From Simmondsia chinensis (Eukaryota > Streptophyta > Magnoliopsida > Caryophyllales > Simmondsiaceae), in assembly GCA_018398585.1 (NCBI GenBank), contig JAGTTD010000022.1, forward strand, positions 10,145,501 to 10,209,500: a stretch of DNA of 64,000 bases. The letters are read 5' to 3'. Of the stretch, positions 31,393-41,779 are shown in pieces (the stretch's first letter is position 1; each line of letters begins with the position of its first letter). The position numbers and the translations under genes were made by a program. The notes below the pieces were generated by a model. That model was not told the origin of the DNA, made no database searches, and saw nothing but the letters and a program-made list of their open reading frames with translations.

Positions 31393-32629
31393 GGTATGTG
31401 TATATATGTTTGTGTATACAGTAAATATGTGCGTTGTATAATTGTCAATTTATGTCATACTTTCTGTTTGGGTATGCATTTGAGTATATTCTTGTACAGG
31501 CGTTTCTAGAACTCCCATCTCTTTATGTTAGGGCATGTTTCGCATCATTTTTTGTTTGTAATTTTTGGGTTTTAAGAAACTAAAAACGAGGTTTCGAAAG
31601 GTTATCTCTTGTCAACTTCTTGCTTTTAGTTTTTGAAAGCTTTGTGAAAAATCTGAAACTAGAAGAAGCAAACTCAAGTTTTGGTTTCCTAGAATTAAAA
31701 ACTAAAACTAGAACATTATACTAATATGACCCTCAACTATTGTAAACCCAAAAACTTTGACATTGGTAACCCAGAAACTTAAGACAGCATGAGACTCAGA
31801 AAGATTATTCTTCTGGTCACTTGTGCTTCTTTTTTCTTGTTTCCAATTGTATAAAATATCAATCCATCATGTTGTGTTTGTATATTTACTTGATTTTACT
31901 GTACCGTGAAAATTATCATCGATTTTTATGTTAGAAGTTGTCATTAACTATTTATGCAATGGAACGAAAGTCATAATGTTTCGAGACATAGTCTTTACAT
32001 AATGAATTTTGAGTTAAGCGATTGTGTGATTGACTGAGTGTCATTGTAATAATTTCTATATTACATATAATGCTACACCAGGATGCATCAATTGTGAAAT
32101 TAATAACAAAAGAACAAAGGATAAAAGAGGACAAAATATCATAGGAAAACAGAGAAACAGGTAAGTGAAGCCAAATCAAGGAAATAAACAAACACAAGCA
32201 CTACTTCCTCCCCTATTTGGGTCAGGTTTGTTTCATCTTGTTCAGCTGTAAAAAAGCTCAAACTATCCAAAAAATACCATTTAGTAAAATTGCAACCCAA
32301 ATTCAAATTCAAATTCATTTATGTCCTTGAACATATTTCAGTTTTGCAATCCTTTTACACTATCGAGTATTAATTGCTAATTAAAAAAGGGTAAATTGTA
32401 CTTACGCCAGCTGATTTTTGATGAAGAGATCTCCTACCCTTTTAAATATTCACAACATAGCACTTAAACTTTGCAATTATACACTCATGACCTCTTGCAC
32501 TTTTATTTTGTAAAATGGCTTTATGACCTTTATTATTACATACAATTCATTCTATAAAATTTCGTAATTAAGTACAACTCATTTACATCATAATCTTTTA
32601 CCAATAACTTCAATTGAATGTAAAGAATC
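31393..32629. other. 3' flank of fibrillin locus, no gene seen
   Basis: AT-rich sequence with no supportable gene. A segment starting TTAGGGCATGTTTCGCATC (about 31529) resembles the end of a MITE, but no matching second end was found. Confidence 0.5.
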
Positions 32630-32840
32630 TAAAGCTACCCGCAAGTAGTATCAAGATAGATGACCTTTTGGGAAGTCCCCGTGTTGCACCCCTTAGGTTG
32701 GGAGTTCTCGAAAACGGCCTCTCTTCAGGATAACACCCTGAAGGAAGAAGGTTGCGTACATCCACCTCCCCTGCCCAAAAGACCTTGCTTAGATAGGAGC
32801 TCTTGAAACACTGGAAATGTTGCTTATTTGACACAGGAAT
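32630..32840 (+). mobile_element. 5S/Au SINE fragment
   Basis: Starts with a degenerate 3' half of 5S rRNA (ATGACCTTTTGGGAAGTCCC, then CGTGTTGCACCCC). It continues with the Au-like body (GGTTGGGAGTTCTCG, CGGCCTCTCTTCAGG, ACCCTGAAGG, GCGTACATCCACCTCCCC, TAGGAGCTCTTGAAACACTGG). Ends approximate. Confidence 0.75.
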
Positions 32841-33362
32841 ATCTAACCCTACTGTATAGTTTTGGATCATGCACCTTTTAAAGCATGATATCTAGAGTTC
32901 AAATCTTGCTATCTTCCAGAGCTTTCCTCTTTAGCAAACAAGACATACAGCGACTTTTTCTTTGATAATTAAATCAGAAAAACAGAAATACTACTACCTT
33001 TTGAGATCTACAATTTAATCTTGCACAAAATGACACTAAAACTACACCCAATTCATAGTATCTCGTTATCTGTTTGGTTTTGAAGTTTCATAAAGTCTTT
33101 GAGTACCCCTATCGAAGGAATTACTAAAATTACTCACGTTATACATTTTTGTTACCTTCAATTGTACACCATGATGTTTGCAATTTTTGGTATTTGAGAA
33201 ACAAAAAATTAGTTTCAAAATTTCTTTGTTTTGTTTTTACTCATATTGGGAGAAAAACTAAAACCAAAATATAGTTCTAATTTCTTAAGAACAAAGAATT
33301 TAAAATAGAAATAATATAAAACAATCGGTGAGGGACAATGACAAATGTGTGAAGTTGGAATT
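32841..33362. other. AT-rich 3' flank of the ERF gene
   Basis: Non-coding and AT-rich. It lies downstream of the minus-strand ERF gene and would contain its 3' untranslated region. No gene or structured repeat recognised. Confidence 0.5.
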
Positions 33363-33986
33363 CTAGTTATGATACTCCCATAACCAAGGTTGATCTCCAA
33401 GCCCAAAACTCATCATATCAACCTGAGCCAATTGCCAATGTCTTTGATCCTTGCCATCAATGCCAAGATCAGGCAAATCAAACAATGATTTATCCTCACC
33501 GACATTATCCTCTACATCACGATTTGTACTACTAGTACTCGCACTTGACCAATCTGTAGTATTTTCAGAGCACACACTTGTGGAAGAATGCGATAAGCTC
33601 AGGCTCAGCTCTACCCCATGATGGTGCTCCATGGTGGCTGCCATGGCTGCAGCTGCCTGGATGTCCTTGGAGGCGGTGGAAGCAGGGCGGGGAAGAAGGT
33701 GGGCGAGTTCAGGAAAGTTGAGGCAGGTGGAGGTGCCTTTAATGGCCAATGCAGCAACATCATGGGCTCGAGCCGCCATGTCAGCTGTAGGATAGGTGCC
33801 TAGCCATATCCTTGACTTCTTCCTCGGTTCCCTAATTTCAGACACCCACTTGCCCCAGTTCCTCATTCGCACTCCCCTGTATGTTGTAGTGGAAGTTGTG
33901 CTGGTGTTGGTGCTGGTGCTGGTGCTGGTGCTGGTGGTAGCACTGAAGAAATATTCTGGAGTTTTACTTTCTTTGTTTTCTTCCAT
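33363..33986 (-). CDS. DREB-type AP2/ERF transcription factor (A-4 like)
   Basis: Complete intronless 207-codon frame, ATG at 33986 to TAG at 33363. A Ser/Thr-repeat N-terminus (residues 18-35) precedes one AP2/ERF domain (about 36-93): [60 protein letters not shown]. Val in WVSE and Glu five residues later correspond to V14/E19 of DREB proteins. [14 protein letters not shown] and [11 protein letters not shown] after the domain fit the A-4 (TINY/ERF03x) group. Residues 127-131 read LSLSL, an LxLxL EAR-type repression motif, and the protein ends in LWEYHN, like the LW-Y tails of DREBs. It should bind DRE/CRT or GCC-like promoter elements in the nucleus and may repress. No damage is seen, so this is the one clearly intact host gene here. 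Confidence 0.92.
   Translation of the reverse strand: MEENKESKTPEYFFSATTSTSTSTSTNTSTTSTTTYRGVRMRNWGKWVSEIREPRKKSRIWLGTYPTADMAARAHDVAALAIKGTSTCLNFPELAHLLPRPASTASKDIQAAAAMAATMEHHHGVELSLSLSHSSTSVCSENTTDWSSASTSSTNRDVEDNVGEDKSLFDLPDLGIDGKDQRHWQLAQVDMMSFGLGDQPWLWEYHN
33896..33941. repeat. GTGCTG trinucleotide-like repeat in ERF N-terminus
   Basis: Near-perfect GTGCTG/GTGTTG repeat on the plus strand. On the coding strand it encodes the Ser-Thr repeat of the ERF N-terminus, a likely site of length variation. Confidence 0.85.
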
Positions 33987-34033
33987 TATGAAGAGGGGTA
34001 GAATTTGTTATGAAAGGAGGGTGGAGGGGGCTT

Positions 34034-34042
34034 TCATATATA
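34034..34042 (-). promoter_or_regulatory. Putative TATA box of the ERF gene
   Basis: Minus-strand TATATATGA about 50 bp upstream of the ATG at 33986. This spacing implies a very short 5' leader. Assigned by position and sequence only. Confidence 0.45.
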
Positions 34043-34204
34043 ATTGTATTGATCATATGATGTAATGCGAGGAAGGGAAAAAGGACAAGGTGGGCCTCAT
34101 TGGCAAAATATTTGGAGGGGAGTAGTGTACAGATCAGCCAAGTCTGTTACTCATGTGGCAATTGAATACTTCACCAAATTAATCTTATCTTTATATATAG
34201 AGAG

Positions 34205-34395
34205 TCATGTAGCATATCTTGTAAAGGTAAGGCTGCGTCCATCTTACTTCAAATCTTGTCCTTGGAAGGTTTAGATTAATAGCCGAGAGAGAGAGAGAAA
34301 GAATGAGCATCCTGTAGCATACCCTGTAGAGGTAGGACTGGTTCATCCTACTTCAAATCTTGCCTTTGGCAGGTTTAGATTAATTGCCCAGATTT
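34205..34395. repeat. Duplicated ~90-bp segment
   Basis: Two similar copies, each containing GTAGCATA-C-TGTA-AGGTA, CATC-TACTTCAAATCTTG and GGTTTAGATTAAT. They are separated by a short GAGA microsatellite (about 34286-34303). No coding potential. Confidence 0.65.
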
Positions 34396-34858
34396 TCCTC
34401 CCGTCCTCTCATGAAAGGCAATGTCCCTATATAAAGTACACAAAAATAAGATACACTCCGAGATTAAAATTTCTCTCTCTTATGTACTACTTATAAGAAC
34501 CTAAAAAGTTTGTCGAAAATGCTAGAAGATGTTGTGAAGATATGTATGTATTCCTTGAAATTTGTGATTTGTTAGAGGACATTGCCGATGTGGCACAGAT
34601 CTCATGACCATAAGGGAACTTTTAACTGGAATCCAAATAACTTTTCTGGCGCAAGCAAATGAACTTTTATTTGAAATGTTGATGTTATATATGTATATGT
34701 ATATGCATATATATACATATGTATATTCTTGAATTATATGCTGTATTAGTATTTTTTATAAAAATTTATCAGATTTCATAAGAATTCATTGTATTTTAGT
34801 AAAAGGTACCCAAATACTAAAAATTTTAGCCCTTTTTGGATAATTAGTGACAGAGTCG

Positions 34859-35094
34859 AGATAAAGAGGGTACCAACACTCCGTCACTGGATCCCATTAG
34901 AACTCCGAAGTTAAGCGTGCTTGGGTAAGAACGGTACTAAGATGGGTGACCTCCTGGGAAGTCCTCACCCTCAGGTTGGGGGCACTCGGAAGCAGCCTCT
35001 CTTCAGGGGTAATACCCCAAAGGGGGACGGCTGCGCACATCCGCCCCCCGAAAGACCCAGCTTAGGCGGAAGCCTTTGGGGCACTTGCTTTTAT
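34859..35094 (+). mobile_element. 5S-headed SINE, 11-bp TSD
   Basis: Bounded by a perfect 11-bp duplication TGACAGAGTCG (34848-34858, 35095-35105). The first ~115 bp are 5S-rRNA-like: CGTCACTGGATCCCATTAGA, GAAGTTAAGCGTGCTTGGG (internal A-box region) and ATGGGTGACCTCCTGGGAAG (C-box region), all nearly perfect. The rest is an Au-like body: GCAGCCTCTCTTCAGGGGTA, GGACGGCTGCGCACATCCG, GGCGGAAGCCTTTGGGGCAC. This is the most complete and best-conserved 5S/Au chimera here. The internal promoter blocks look usable by RNA polymerase III. Confidence 0.9.
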
Positions 35095-35360
35095 TGACAG
35101 AGTCGCTATACAAGCCAGACAACTTATACAGACGAGCCTTGAGTCAACCCATATATAGATGGGGATAAAAACAAAACAAACAAAAATATATATGTACATA
35201 AAATACATATTTATTTAGTTTGGATGTCCAAATTATATATAAAATAAAGAATAGAATATTACTATATTATAAAAATAGTACTTAAGAAATATGCATATAA
35301 ATTACATATGCTTTATGTGTATAAATAATATTTTCAATACCAAATGTATCTAATTTAGGT

Positions 35361-35714
35361 GTGAGCAACACCATAAGCTATGAATATTGTGGAAGAAAAT
35401 TAAGCAATGGAAAAAGATTTTTCATTTATCCTGTTTCGTCTTTTTCAGTCTCCCGTGGTTCTTTTCCTGTTTTGCAGTCTTTAGGTGTGTATCGTGTCCG
35501 GTCCTGTTTCTTTTCTCTTTGTCCCCTGTTGGTTGTTTTCCTTGTTGTGTGTCTGTGTTTCGGGTTGTCCCCGTTGTGTGCAGCCACTTTTTGGTGGGTC
35601 GATATCTTTTTTGGATTGCCGGGTTTCTGCATGGCTTTTCTCGCCATTTATCGGAAAAAAAACATGCGAAAAATTTTAAGGGTCCAAATGACGATTTGGT
35701 ATAGGATACTTTAG
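35361..35714 (+). other. Unrecognised GT-rich open frame
   Basis: A 117-codon frame, hydrophobic and Cys/Phe-rich (e.g. SFPVLQSLGVYRVRSC, LLVVFLVVCLCFGLSP), overlapped by another plus-strand open frame and by a minus-strand frame. The sequence is locally GC/GT-rich between AT-rich flanks and ends in A-rich sequence, so it may be the 3' end of a retroelement rather than a gene. No family recognised. Confidence 0.25.
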
Positions 35715-35757
35715 TAGTATTTATTTTATTTTATTTTTTTGTTAAATTAGGTAAAAG

Positions 35758-35952
35758 ATGCCTGATCAGAAAAATCAAGAAAGCCCCAAATATCAGAAGA
35801 CAAATCACCTAGATTTCTTGCAAGGTCACCTCGGTAATTCCTACCAACTGCAGCAACATCCTCAGGATAATCGGACCAAAGCTCCTTCACAGGTACAGTT
35901 GAATTTAACAACCTTTGGTCCTGTGGGTAGTGTGTTTTACCATACTTATTAG
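35758..35952 (+). other. Unrecognised short open frame
   Basis: 64 codons, Gln/Asn/Pro-rich (MPDQKNQESPKYQKTNHLDF, LGNSYQLQQHPQDNRTKAPS), with a possible splice donor CAG|GTACAG at about 35892. Codon choice looks gene-like, but I find no partner exon and do not recognise the protein. It could be an exon remnant. Confidence 0.25.
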
Positions 35953-36491
35953 CAAATACTTATACTGTATGTTAATTTGTTAAGTATGATTTAACGGTTA
36001 ATTTATCTACTCTCAAGAATGAGGTCTTAGGTTTAAAACTCATGTTCCACTCTTTCTTAAATGTTGATCGCCCTTATTAGGGTATTATTGTACTTCTTAC
36101 TATTTAAAAATAATACAAATATGGCACCTCGTCAATCTAAAAATATTTTAGAAAGTAAAAGCAAAGGCTTATTGTTGTTATGTCATGTTCTGTAGACCTC
36201 GCATGGCCTCAATCTGACCTGGAAGTTTCAGATGCCCTCTTCGGTTATATTATTAATTCATTTTTTTTAATTTATATTTTAGAGTTAGTTTTTTTTTTTT
36301 AATAAGTAAATCCATTTTCATTTTAAAAACTTTAATTATGCTGTGTTTTTGATTTGGGAAAGATATTACTATTTTTTTTCCTTCTCGGCCGAAGTAAAAA
36401 AAAAAAGGTAATGTTTTCATTTACAACACTTTCACGCATGGGTCAAAACCGCCAAAAACATAATAAAGTGCTTTTTGGTATTGAAATTATT

Positions 36492-37250
36492 AAGAGCATG
36501 TTTGAAATTGCTTAATCTGAAAATAAAAAGAGCTTTTTTTCTATAAAAAGTACTTTTTTGGGATTTTTGGAGTATTTGGTCGAAGTGAAAAAGACTAGTT
36601 ATTAGAAGTAGAAGTTGTTTTTTTACTTTTAAAGAGAAACAGAAATTTGATGCTTTTCCTTTAAGCAAAAGCATAAATTAAATAATTGACAAAACTTAGT
36701 TCATATGTCTTGAATTTTGGTAATATATTTATAAAACTTGGTTATATATTTAAAAAATATTTTATATATCTAAAAAACCTTTAGACATTTAAAAAAAATT
36801 TATATATTAAATATGTAAAACAATTTAATATTTAATAACATATTTAGATATTAAAAAATGTTGAATATTGAAAATATTTTAAATTTTTAAGAAAAATGTC
36901 ATATTTTACAAATATTTAAAAATATTGAAAAATATTAATAAGATATTTAAATAATATTTCATACATTTAGAAAATGTCTAAGATAATGAAAAAATATTTA
37001 AATATTTAGAATCAATTCTTAGTAATTTTTTTCAATTGTAAAAGAACCATGTTCATGTCTTTTCTTTGATAGAAAAAAAATAGTTTTCTTAAACCTTGCC
37101 CAAATGCCAAAAACAATATCACACGCGCTTCTTTTCAAGTTATGCGAAATATAAAACTGCTTCTTTAAAATATTACTTTTTATAGAAGTACTATCACAAA
37201 AAATGCTTTTAAAATAAATAATTTTTTTATAAAAATACCATACAAGCTCT
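36492..37250. mobile_element. MITE-like element with hAT-style ends
   Basis: Left end AAGAGCATGTTTGAAATTG and right end (reverse complement) AGAGCTTGTATGG are imperfect terminal inverted repeats of the GAGCATGTTTGG type. Flanks AAATTATT and AAATTGAT agree at 6 of 8 positions, the length expected for hAT target duplications. The interior is very AT-rich and non-coding. Confidence 0.45.
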
Positions 37251-38329
37251 AAATTGATCTCGATTTCCTGTTATGAAAAGTGGGGATAGGACACTTTGGG
37301 CTGTGGAGTAAGGATGCCGTGATGGGCGAGGGGGCTTAGGAGGCTAATGAAGGTGTTGGAGAAGAGGCCAAAAGTATGGGTTGTTTATATTTCAGTATTT
37401 AAATGTTTTGAAAAATAATAACACTAGGCATTAACTTTTTTGAATTATTTAAAAAGTTCTTTAATTTTTTTCTCATGTTTTCAAACGTGATGGCAACGTT
37501 TTTTGTTTATAGAGCTAACGTAACAATTTTCTTTTTTATTAATAATACATTAAATCGATAAATTACTCTTAACACCCTTATTCTTCCTTTATAAGTATGA
37601 AATTTGAAATGTTTTTATTATATAAATATAGAAACTATCTATTTTTGTTTAATTTGTTTAAAAATATAGCTATGGAATAATATTTTTGTCATTTATTATA
37701 GTATTAATGAAAAAACAGTCGTCACATCAGCTCTACAAAGAGAAAATGACATCATAATGTCGGAGATGGAGCTTTTTTTATTAATAAGATAAAAAATTAG
37801 GGGTCTTTTTATTAATTTAAAAAGGTAAGTATTCTTTTTATTATTCGTAAAAATATTAAGATACTAAAATATAAACAAGTATTTTATACTTTAGTTAAGA
37901 GATTAAGAATATATTTAAAATGTTTTCTTCTATTCTTTGTATGATATCTGCAAATATTAGTAGACCTCTGTAACCATTATGTAGAATATGCTTTCAAAAA
38001 ATTTACTAGAATCCAGAGGAGTCCACCATATTCTAAAATTAATTATATACAATATACTTTTCTTTCTAGTATTCATAATATATAATGTCAGGATTTACAT
38101 GGAAGTGGCCGAACATTTCAATCAAGGGGTTTGTCTTTTTAAATTGTTTTTGGAAATCGCCAGAAATTGCTATTTTGGAATTATTGCCTGCCCATATTTT
38201 ACAATTTTCCTCTTAGAAAAGAAAAACAAAATCAACCTCCATGGCTAAGTTCATTGAATGGCATGCAGCAAGTGATGCGATTTAAGATTGAAAATAAATA
38301 AAAATTAAAATAATATAGTACAGTAATAA
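37251..38329. other. AT-rich intergenic DNA, no gene seen
   Basis: No convincing coding or repeat structure. A plus-strand frame at 37988-38248 is hydrophobic and without recognisable motif, and is most likely chance. Confidence 0.5.
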
Positions 38330-38577
38330 TAGTACCAAAAAGGGTACCAACCCGCCATCACCGGATCCCATTAAAACTCCGAAGTTAACCATGCTTGGGC
38401 GAGAGCAATACCAGGATGGGTTACCTCCTTGGAAGTCCTCACCCTCAAATTGGTAGGCACTTGGAGACAACCTCTCTTCTGGGGTAATACCCTGAAGGGG
38501 GACGGCTGCATACATCCGTCCCCAGACCCTATTTAGGCGGAAGCTCTTGGGGCACTGGGTATGTTTCTTTTTGCTTT
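38330..38577 (+). mobile_element. 5S-headed SINE, imperfect TSD
   Basis: 5S-like head (CACCGGATCCCATTAAAACT, GAAGTTAACCATGCTTGGGC, GGATGGGTTACCTCCTTGGA) and Au-like body (CAACCTCTCTTCTGGGGTA, GGGGGACGGCTGCATACATC, GGCGGAAGCTCTTGGGGCAC). Flanks TAGTACAGTAATAA (38316-38329) and TAGTACTCTAATAA (38578-38591) match at 12 of 14 positions. Confidence 0.85.
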
Positions 38578-38591
38578 TAGTACTCTAATAA

Positions 38592-39712
38592 AAGTAAAGA
38601 GGTAAGAGAAAATGATAAAGAAAGACAATGATTTTTTTGATGTCTTCGTAATAAAATGTCCATCCCTATTTACAGAAGCTCGCTCCCCTTTTTGGAATGG
38701 GCTTGCTCTGCGTTTTATTAGGTTATCTTATTACTTTCGACCCATATGGACATGTATCTTCAATAAACTCGATTAGGGAAGAAAATGGATTTGAAATTGC
38801 AAACTTTAGTAACTTCACTCATACAAGTTTGACCATTAATGATTGGAAAACAGAACATAGGACTTGCTTGGTGTCGTGGTTTATTTTGTCTTCGGTTTAT
38901 TTAGAAATTTAAAACTATAAGGTTTTAAATGATTTTTTTTTCTTACTTTTTTTTTCTCAAGTATTTTCCTGATTTAAGTGAAAATTAAAAATGAGAAATG
39001 AAAAAAGATGAAAAAGTTATTTGCAAAACTTGAATTTTAGATTAACCATAGGATTCATTAAATTGGATAAACTAAGACGTTCATTGTTGGAGGTGTTAAG
39101 AAACTAGTTATCCAAAAGTTCAATTTTATACTTTAATATGTTCCCTCACATGCTTATTGGATTCTAAGCACGGATAGTACATATCATTACTTTATACTTA
39201 TATAGAAATTATATTAATATTAATAGGAATATTTTTTTGAAATTTTAGGATTTGAACTCACAGTTCAGTAAATAAAACTCTTATATGATGCAAGAAACTA
39301 ACCAATCAAATAATTTTAAACCTGAAAAGCTCAAAAATAATTTTAGACTATAACAGCAGAAATCTCCGTAATTTGGATGCGTAGGGATCAAAACGGATAT
39401 CTCTCATGTGGGTTGGTTTTGTTATGGAGGGATAACGACAATTAAGCACCATTTAAGCACATGAGGAGGTTGTTAGCCTCATACATTCAAACAATACATG
39501 ATATCTATGTTGTCCTGTTATCTGACTAATTCTTACCTTACTATTTTGCAATTGTCATTATTTGATATCCATATTATATCTTATTCTTAAAATGTAACAA
39601 CAAGGATTCGTATAGGTGAGATTTGGATAAAATATGATTTGGCTGTATTTGATTAAAATTAGGTTACCTAAATAAGTTACATTCGAATTTGGTTTTTGAA
39701 TTAGATTTGATC
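38592..39712. other. AT-rich intergenic DNA, no gene seen
   Basis: A short plus frame at 38697-38912 (begins MGLLCVLLGYLITFDPYGH) has no recognisable motif. Nothing else stands out. Confidence 0.45.
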
Positions 39713-39975
39713 TAGGATTCATTTAACAGGCACTGATTCACCGGATCCCATTAAAACTCCGAAGTTAAGTATGCTTCGGCAAGAGAAGTACCTGGATGGG
39801 TGAGTTCTTGGGAAGTCCCCGTGTTGCGAACCCTGTAAGGTTGGGAGTCCTCGGAAACAGCCTCTCGGCAGCGTTACACCCTGAAGGGGTAAAGCTGCAT
39901 ACATCCACCTCACCCCCCCGACCCCGCTTAGGCAGGAACCCTTGAGGCACTAAGTCTGTTGTTGTTGTTGTAATT
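39713..39975 (+). mobile_element. 5S-headed SINE ending in (TTG)n
   Basis: Head: CACCGGATCCCATTAAAACT, GAAGTTAAGTATGCTTCGGC, GATGGGTGAGTTCTTGGGAA, CGTGTTGCGAACCC. Body: GGAAACAGCCTCTCGG, CTGCATACATCCACCTCACC, GGCAGGAACCCTTGAGGCAC. The 3' end is TTGTTGTTGTTG, the terminal repeat of Au SINEs. Flanks AATTAGATTTGATCTA and AATTGGAATTGATATA may be a decayed target duplication, so ends are approximate. Confidence 0.85.
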
Positions 39976-40009
39976 GGAATTGATATAGTTAAGTAAATTA
40001 TGCAAGCGT

Positions 40010-40460
40010 GTTATAGGTCGGTGGTTTAGTGGAGACAAAAGAGAGGAAAGATGTAAGGGGTTGGAGCGTTCTTATAAAGGAGTGCCCAAGTATGGGTATA
40101 GATTTGTTTTGAGAGGCCATTTTGAGAGTAGTGCGAGAGGGTGTAGTTTTTTTTCCTCGAAAGCTACATTGAGAAGAGCTTTGTGACTCACAATGCAACA
40201 GCTACATTGAGGTTGGTTGATAACTCAATGTGCAAAAACTACATTAAAGAAGGTTGATAGCTCACTACGTAAAAACTACATTGAGAAGGGCGGTGACTTA
40301 CTGTATAATAGTCACATTTGGGTTGAGAGAATGTAAGATAGGGTTGAGGTTTCAATTAGATATTGTAATCCTAAAATCCATCGTAGGTGAGGCACCCGTT
40401 TGAATACCGTGGCTTTTCCCTCTAGCTAAGAGAGGGTTTCCATGTAAATCATTGTATTAT
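40010..40460 (+). repeat. LTR-like fragment with internal tandem repeats
   Basis: Between two SINEs. 40158-40312 holds three to four diverged ~50-bp units with ACTACATTGAGAAGG and a TGACTCAC-ATGCAA spacer. After them ACCGTGGCTTTTCCCTCTAG and GAGGGTTTCCATGTAAATC resemble the R/U5 end of plant copia LTRs. No partner LTR or coding region seen. Confidence 0.4.
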
Positions 40461-40465
40461 TGTTT

Positions 40466-40685
40466 CGAGAGTATTACCAAGATGGGTGACCTCCTGGGAA
40501 GTCCTCGTGTTGCCAACCCTATAAGGTTAGGGGTCCTCGGAAACAGCCTATCGGCAAGGTTACACCTTGAAGGGGTAACGCTGCATACATTCACCCCCCT
40601 CCCCCAACAAACCCCGCTTCGGCGGGAGCCCTTGAGGCACTGGGTCTGTAGTTGTTATTGCTTTTGTTGTTTTTTGCTTCTATTG
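40466..40685 (+). mobile_element. 5S/Au SINE, 5'-truncated
   Basis: Starts inside the 5S head (CGAGAGTATTACCAAGATGG, GTGACCTCCTGGGAAGTCCT, CGTGTTGCCAACCC). The Au-like body has GGAAACAGCCTATCGG, CGCTGCATACATTCACCC, GGCGGGAGCCCTTGAGGCAC, and a decayed (TTG)n tail follows. The head is truncated at about the middle of 5S. Confidence 0.85.
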
Positions 40686-40690
40686 TTCTT

Positions 40691-41149
40691 GATTGAGTGA
40701 TTATTCCCAACACCCTGGAAGATATTATTTTTCTGTAAGAACCTTAGAAATAGTTTTACTTTGCTTTAAAAAAAATATTATTTTGTCTATATAGTATTCA
40801 AGATAGGGTGTTCCTATTGGATCTTACTCCTTGTCCTTCACTTCAAACCTTAATTGGTTATCATTTCGATCCAATCTAAGTTTAGAGTAATTATTGTCGT
40901 AGACATGATGGCCCCAAATAGGACCTAGGCAGGACTAAGATCATTGTTATTTGGTTTGATTCTCAATCCTTGAATGAGATCCTTACCAATTTTGTCTAGC
41001 CTAATCCAGGTATAAAGTGATGAACATTTAATGTGTTAAAATGATTTGGTTTTTAGTCCCTAAATGGGACCTTCAATTTGAGAAAAATCTCACGAGGCAA
41101 GGAGAAAATAGTTCACTAATTTGAAAATGAAAGATTCAAATTAAATGTC
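40691..41149. other. Intergenic DNA, no gene seen
   Basis: No recognisable coding or repeat content up to the target duplication TCCAT (41150-41154) of the next copia element. Confidence 0.5.
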
Positions 41150-41154
41150 TCCAT

Positions 41155-41556
41155 TGTTATAAAACTATAGAGAGATTATACTCTATAAGAAGATAATAAA
41201 AAGACAAATACAAATATACTCGAAAAAAATAGCAAGTGTTTTTGTTTTCTCTTCTTTTTTTTCTATCTTTTTCTCTTCTTTTTCATTTCTTTTCTCCTCT
41301 TTGTTTTCTTGTTTTTTGTGTTGTTCACTTTGCTCAGTATGTGCGGTGCTTGAATATATAGGAAGAAGGGGTGGGGGTGAGTCATCATATGATGACTCAT
41401 ATTGTGACATTTGTCACAATACCCATATATATATATATGTATATGTATATATAGGTATTTTATATAATTTCTAATTTTTTATAATATTTAATAATATCCA
41501 AACTCGACTCTAAAATTTGTACCCGAAAAATATCCAATATTTACAACACTCCCCCT
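41155..41556 (-). repeat. 3' LTR of copia copy 2
   Basis: 402 bp. Pairs with 46633-47056: both contain GGAAGAAGGGGTGGGGG, a TCATCATATGATGACTCAT palindrome-like block and TTGTGACAT-TGTCACAAT. Confidence 0.95.
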
Positions 41557-41647
41557 TTGAATATTTTTTATTATAACGTGCCCAAGCTAAATATGCATGC
41601 CTCGTTAAAAACCTTGCCAGAAAAACCCAATGAGAAAAACTGTACAA

Positions 41648-41710
41648 CAACAACAACAACAACAACAATCCCAGTGCCTCGCGGCTCCCGCAAAAGCAGG
41701 GTCTAGGAGG
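41648..41710 (-). mobile_element. SINE 3'-tail fragment inside copia copy 2
   Basis: On the minus strand it reads GACCCTGCTTTTGCGGGAGC, CGCGAGGCACTGGGATTGTTG and then (TTG)n, the 3' end of the Au-like SINE family. Flanks GAAAAACTGTA and GAAAAACCGTA look like an 11-bp target duplication with one change. It is a heavily 5'-truncated insertion into an already resident copia. Confidence 0.75.
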
Positions 41711-41779
41711 GAAAAACCGTAGCGAAGGAAAAAAGAGTACAGTTCATATTTAACTCCCCCTTATGTGAACATATTAGTA

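Noticed and set aside
34880..34975. A genuine 5S rRNA gene
   Set aside because: The 5S-like part is continuous with an Au-like SINE body and both are enclosed by one 11-bp target duplication, so it is a SINE head.
40150..40320. CRISPR-like array from the ~50-bp repeats
   Set aside because: Repeats are diverged and lack uniform spacers; the context is a eukaryotic transposon region.
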